Part shown: piece by piece, positions 60,856-64,000 of the stretch
Numbering within the stretch: position 1 is the stretch's first letter
Layout: the number at the start of each line of letters is the position of its first letter
The notes under the pieces: model-generated
What the model was told of the DNA's origin: nothing
Databases searched by the model: none
What the model saw: the letters and a program-made list of their open reading frames with translations, nothing else
Made by a program: the position numbers and the translations under genes
Assembly: GCA_934130045.1 (NCBI GenBank)
Contig: CAKOXI010000002.1
Span: forward strand, 1 to 64,000
Source of the DNA: an uncultured Bacilli bacterium
Lineage (GTDB): Bacteria; Bacillota_I; Bacilli_A; RF39; UBA660
DNA: 64,000 nucleotides
Direction of reading: 5' to 3'

Positions 60856-60912
60856 ATCAAGTGCTTTTTTTATTTATTAAATTATTAAGAAAAGTTTGCG
60901 CTTGACTTATTT
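60850..60912. repeat. Long inverted repeat between recA and rny
   Basis: AAATAAATCAAGTGC (60850-60864) and GCGCTTGACTTATTT (60898-60912) are complementary with two G-T wobbles, separated by 33 nt. The left arm includes the recA stop (60853-60855) and the right arm contains the rny -35. The poly-T after the left arm may give an alternative recA terminator. Confidence 0.65.
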
Positions 60913-60930
60913 AATTATTAACTATAAAAT
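60902..60930 (+). promoter_or_regulatory. SigA promoter of rny
   Basis: -35 TTGACT (60902-60907), 17-nt spacer, -10 TAAAAT (60925-60930). Confidence 0.8.
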
Positions 60931-60975
60931 AAAAATAGAACATTTTTATGTTTGTAGAATAAATGGAGGTATATT

Positions 60976-62529
60976 ATGAATGATATTACTTTCTCCATTT
61001 TATTGGTACTTATTGGAATTATTGTCGGAGTAGTTTTAATTATTATATATAATTATCTTAAAGGAAATTCTGCATTAAAAAAGGCAGATTCAATAATAGA
61101 AAAAGCTAATAAAGAAGCAGAAAAAATAAAAAAAGAACAAATTTTAGAAGCTAAAGAAGAATCTTATAAGATAAAAAAAGAAACGGATCAATTAGTTAAA
61201 GAGAAAAAAAATGAAATTAAAGATAACGAAGAAAGGCTTTTGGTTCGTGAAAATAATATAGATAGAAGAGATCAAATTTTACAAAACCGTGAACAAATGT
61301 TAGAGGAAAAAGAAAATAATTTGATTGGTAGACAAAAAGATATCCAAAAAGAACAAGACAAAGTGGAGCAAATAAAAAAGGATCAAATAGATTTACTTGA
61401 AAAAATTGCAGGTTTTTCTAAAGAACAAGCAAAAGAATTAGTTATGAAAAAAGTAGAAGATATGATGGATTTAGAATTATCTGCATATATCAAAGATAGA
61501 GAGGCAGAAGCTAAATTAGAAGCTGATAAAATATCTAAAAGTATGTTAGTTTCTTGTATGCAAAAATATGCAGGAGACGTTGCTAATGATCAAACAGTTA
61601 CTGTTGTAACTTTACCTAATGATGATATGAAAGGACGTATTATTGGTAGGGAAGGAAGAAATATAAGAACAATTGAGGCTGTTACTGGTGTTGATTTAAT
61701 TATTGATGATACTCCAGAAGCTATTATTTTATCAAGTTTTGATCCTTATCGCAGGGAAATTGCACGTGTAACAATAGAAACCTTAATTAAGGATGGTAGA
61801 ATTCATCCAACACGTATTGAAGAAGTTTATGATAAAGTTTCTAAAGAATTGCGTGAGAAGGTTTTAGAATATGGACAAGCAGCATTATTTGAATTAGGAA
61901 TAACAAAAATGGAACCAGAATTAGTTGAATTAGTAGGAAAGCTTCATTTTAGAACTAGTTATGGTCAGAATGCTTTAAAACATTCAATGGAAGTTGCTCA
62001 TATTTGCGGAATTTTGGCTAGTGAAATTGGTGAGAATCAAAATCTCGCAAAAAGAGCTGGCTTACTTCATGATATCGGTAAATCAGTAGATCATGAAATG
62101 GAAGGAAGCCATGTAACAATAGGAGCTGAATTAGCAAAAAAATACAAAGAAAATGAAGTTGTCATTAATTCTATTGAATCACATCATGGTGATAAACCTG
62201 CTAATTATGTAATTTCTGAGTTGGTATCTATTGCGGATACTTTATCAGCATCACGTCCAGGTGCAAGAAATGATTCGCTAGACAATTACATTAAAAGAAT
62301 GGAAGAATTAGAGGCGATTGCTTCAAATATGGAAGGAATTGAAAAATCATTTGCGGTTCAAGCTGGTAGAGAACTTCGTGTAATTGTTAACCCAGAAAAA
62401 ATTGATGATTTAAAAAGTTATAAAATAGCTCGTGATATAAAAAATAGAATTGAAGAAGAACTTCAATATCCAGGAACAATAAAGGTAACTGTAATAAGAG
62501 AAACAAGAGCAGTAGAAGAAGCGAAATAG
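60976..62529 (+). CDS. rny: Ribonuclease Y
   Basis: 517 aa. Membrane-bound endonuclease starting bulk mRNA decay. N-terminal membrane segment (about 5-27), long coiled coil (to about 190), KH domain with [21 protein letters not shown], and HD domain with [29 protein letters not shown] heptads fit the coiled coil. ATG follows GGAGGTA. Confidence 0.97.
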   Translation: MNDITFSILLVLIGIIVGVVLIIIYNYLKGNSALKKADSIIEKANKEAEKIKKEQILEAKEESYKIKKETDQLVKEKKNEIKDNEERLLVRENNIDRRDQILQNREQMLEEKENNLIGRQKDIQKEQDKVEQIKKDQIDLLEKIAGFSKEQAKELVMKKVEDMMDLELSAYIKDREAEAKLEADKISKSMLVSCMQKYAGDVANDQTVTVVTLPNDDMKGRIIGREGRNIRTIEAVTGVDLIIDDTPEAIILSSFDPYRREIARVTIETLIKDGRIHPTRIEEVYDKVSKELREKVLEYGQAALFELGITKMEPELVELVGKLHFRTSYGQNALKHSMEVAHICGILASEIGENQNLAKRAGLLHDIGKSVDHEMEGSHVTIGAELAKKYKENEVVINSIESHHGDKPANYVISELVSIADTLSASRPGARNDSLDNYIKRMEELEAIASNMEGIEKSFAVQAGRELRVIVNPEKIDDLKSYKIARDIKNRIEEELQYPGTIKVTVIRETRAVEEAK

Positions 62530-62553
62530 TAATGTTTAATTACTATTTTTTTT
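62524..62553 (+). terminator. Terminator of rny
   Basis: Stem AAATAGTAAT (62524-62533) / ATTACTATTT (62539-62548) and a T run; the stop codon is inside the stem. Confidence 0.88.
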
Positions 62554-62682
62554 ATCATAAATGTTTTAAAAATAGTGAAATATAAAAATTTAAATTTAAA
62601 CTTATTTTTAATTTTATTCTATAAATAATTGATAATATATTAAGTCTATGTTAAAATGATATAAATGATTAGGAGGTAAAAC

Positions 62683-63207
62683 ATGGAAAAATATATTCCT
62701 GATATGTATCAAAAAAATATTTTTTCAATAGATTATCAAAAATTATTAAATAAGGGAATTAAATGTATCTTATTTGATTTGGATAATACTTTAGTACCAA
62801 TAACAAATTGTAAACCTAATGAAGAAGTAAAAAAGCTTTTTAATGATTTAAAGGATAAAGGATTTAAAGTAATAATTTTTTCCAATAGTACAAAAAAAAG
62901 ATTAAAGAATTTTAAAGACGAGTTACAAGTAGAATGTATTTCATCGGCAAGAAAACCAATGAAAAATAAATTTTTATATGTTTTAGAAAATTATCAATTA
63001 AATATTAATGAAGTTGCAATTATTGGTGATCAAATTTTAACAGATATAGTAGGCGGAAATAAAGTTGGAATAATGACTATTTTAGTTACACCAATTAGTG
63101 ATAAAGATTTTTTTATTACAAAATTTAATAGAATAAGAGAAAGACATATTATGAAAAAACTTCGCGATAAAAATCTTTTTTCTAAAGGAAGATATTATGA
63201 GTTATAA
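62683..63207 (+). CDS. yqeG: YqeG family HAD phosphatase
   Basis: 174 aa. HAD subfamily IIIA with CILFDLDNTLVP (nucleophile and acid Asp pair), FSNSTKK, ARKPMKNKF (Lys) and IIGDQILTDIVGGNKVG. Function unresolved, though the neighbour YqeH and its conserved link suggest ribosome assembly. TAGGAGGTAAAAC before ATG. It overlaps the yqeH gene by 11 nt. Confidence 0.92.
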   Translation: MEKYIPDMYQKNIFSIDYQKLLNKGIKCILFDLDNTLVPITNCKPNEEVKKLFNDLKDKGFKVIIFSNSTKKRLKNFKDELQVECISSARKPMKNKFLYVLENYQLNINEVAIIGDQILTDIVGGNKVGIMTILVTPISDKDFFITKFNRIRERHIMKKLRDKNLFSKGRYYEL

Positions 63208-64000
63208 GTGTGTTGGGTGTGGAATAGAATTACAGAATACTGATCGTGACTTACTTGGTTATGTTGATGATTTAGATAAAAAATTATGTGAACGTTGTTT
63301 TAGAATAAGAAATTATAATGAATATCAGAAAGTTGAAAAAGAAACTGAGGATTTTTATTCGGTAGTGGATATTATTAATAATACAAATGATTTGGTTGTT
63401 TTAATAGTTGATATAATGTGTATTGGCAATGAATTATTTAATCTTGTATCAAAATTAAAGAGTAAACCATTTATTGCTATATCTAAAAGGGATCTTTTTT
63501 CTTATAAAGCAAAAGATGAGAAAATATGTTCAATAATTGATGTTCCATCAATTGATAAAATTGTTTTTAGTTCAAAAAATAATTATAATTTAGATTTATT
63601 AATGGAAAAAATTGATAAATATAGAACATCAGATAATGTTTATATTGTAGGTCTTACTAATTCTGGTAAATCAACATTAATAAACAAGATAATATATAAT
63701 TATACCGACTTAAATTTAAATATTACTACTAGTATGTTGCCATCTACTACATTATCATTAATGGAAATACCAGTTAAAAAAAATTTGACACTTATAGATA
63801 CTCCTGGAATAGTAGATACAGGAAATATTTGTAATTATTTAAGTGTAGAAACATTAAAAAAAATATATTCCAAAAAAGAAATAAAACCAATTACTTATCA
63901 AATGAAATTAGGACAGTATATATATATTGAAGATATTTTAAAAATAGATTTTATTAAGGATTGTGATGTTACTTTTTATATCTCTAATTCACTAAAAATA
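63197..64000 (+). CDS. yqeH: Ribosome biogenesis GTPase YqeH, 3' end beyond window
   Basis: 268 codons visible. ATG 63197 follows AAAGGAAGAT and overlaps the yqeG stop. N-terminal zinc finger CVGCG...CERCF. The GTPase is circularly permuted: G4-like SKRD (normally NKxD) comes first, then G1 GLTNSGKST, G2 and G3 DTPG. YqeH acts on 30S assembly. The window ends in the C-terminal part, so the domain end is unseen. Confidence 0.94.
   Translation, partial: MSYKCVGCGIELQNTDRDLLGYVDDLDKKLCERCFRIRNYNEYQKVEKETEDFYSVVDIINNTNDLVVLIVDIMCIGNELFNLVSKLKSKPFIAISKRDLFSYKAKDEKICSIIDVPSIDKIVFSSKNNYNLDLLMEKIDKYRTSDNVYIVGLTNSGKSTLINKIIYNYTDLNLNITTSMLPSTTLSLMEIPVKKNLTLIDTPGIVDTGNICNYLSVETLKKIYSKKEIKPITYQMKLGQYIYIEDILKIDFIKDCDVTFYISNSLKI

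Noticed and set aside
1..64000. TGA read as tryptophan (Mycoplasma code)
   Set aside because: Several genes end in TGA at the expected length with coupled neighbours, and Trp is encoded by TGG throughout.
1..64000. tRNA or rRNA genes, prophage or complete insertion sequence
   Set aside because: I scanned the gaps and saw no CCA-type cloverleaf, rRNA core, integrase or transposase; only the group II intron relic is mobile-derived.

Overview
The window is AT-rich bacterial DNA, clearly far below 50 % GC, packed with short-spaced operons. TGA works as a stop codon (for example at 6886-6888, 9255-9257 and 32647-32649), so this is code 11 and not a mycoplasma code. The gene set points to a strictly anaerobic, Gram-positive, endospore-lineage member of the Bacilli/Erysipelotrichia side of the Firmicutes: Spo0A, GpsB, RecU next to a class A PBP, IreB-RuvX-DUF1292-MltG, RNase Y, a class-B-like RNase P RNA, Shine-Dalgarno starts and oxygen-sensitive class III ribonucleotide reductase. 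Low GC and several reduced or unusual versions of core genes fit uncultured gut lineages such as RF39/RFN20-type Bacilli. That placement is inference.

Layout. 1-2948: end of nrnA, then spo0A behind two tandem 0A boxes, and an unknown membrane-anchored protein. 3023-6334: a surface cassette of VTC domain protein, DUF4956 membrane protein and a Cthe_2159-like beta-helix protein. 6646-9257: ireB-ruvX-DUF1292-mltG-O-methyltransferase operon. 9258-11266: sparse accessory region with hairpins, a small ORF, a zinc-ribbon protein and a truncated group II intron. 11267-18087: CapA-like lipoprotein, rnhB, an MBL hydrolase, pduL, mutM, a YibE/F protein and a transglutaminase-like protein. 18099-23222: rpmB (minus), dnaE and a very large pilin-like protein. 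23417-32406: gpmI, a DUF6020-like membrane protein, a second pilin-like protein, pgk, a flippase-like protein, a glycolipid-type glycosyltransferase and tpiA.

32476-41132: two unknown ORFs, frr, a lipoprotein, an AI-2E family protein, then a dNMP kinase-like protein, alaS and a dGTPase-like protein with overlapping ends. 41147-42274 (minus): CmpB-like membrane protein and clpP. 42388-47729: nucleoside kinase, gapA, parE and a BIG2 protein. 47817-49482 (minus): small membrane protein and PdaC-like deacetylase. 49857-52930: nrdD, a separate 59-aa glycyl-radical gene and nrdG. 52990-57517: thioredoxin-like protein, then PBP1A and recU on minus. 57634-64000: a small unit under a 0A box, gpsB, rnpB, short rodZ, pgsA, recA with a LexA-like box, rny, yqeG and the start of yqeH.

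Four glycolytic genes of the lower pathway (gapA, pgk, tpiA, gpmI) sit here in different operons. PduL probably makes acetyl-phosphate, which suggests a fermentative metabolism. Envelope genes (MltG, PBP1A, GpsB, RodZ, PgsA, deacetylase, glycolipid glycosyltransferase) are well represented. The most notable points are the glycyl-radical domain of the ribonucleotide reductase encoded as its own small gene, a 0A-box-controlled mini-gene next to gpsB, the group II intron remnant, the repeat-bearing transglutaminase-like protein and the large pilin-like protein with a cysteine-rich tail.
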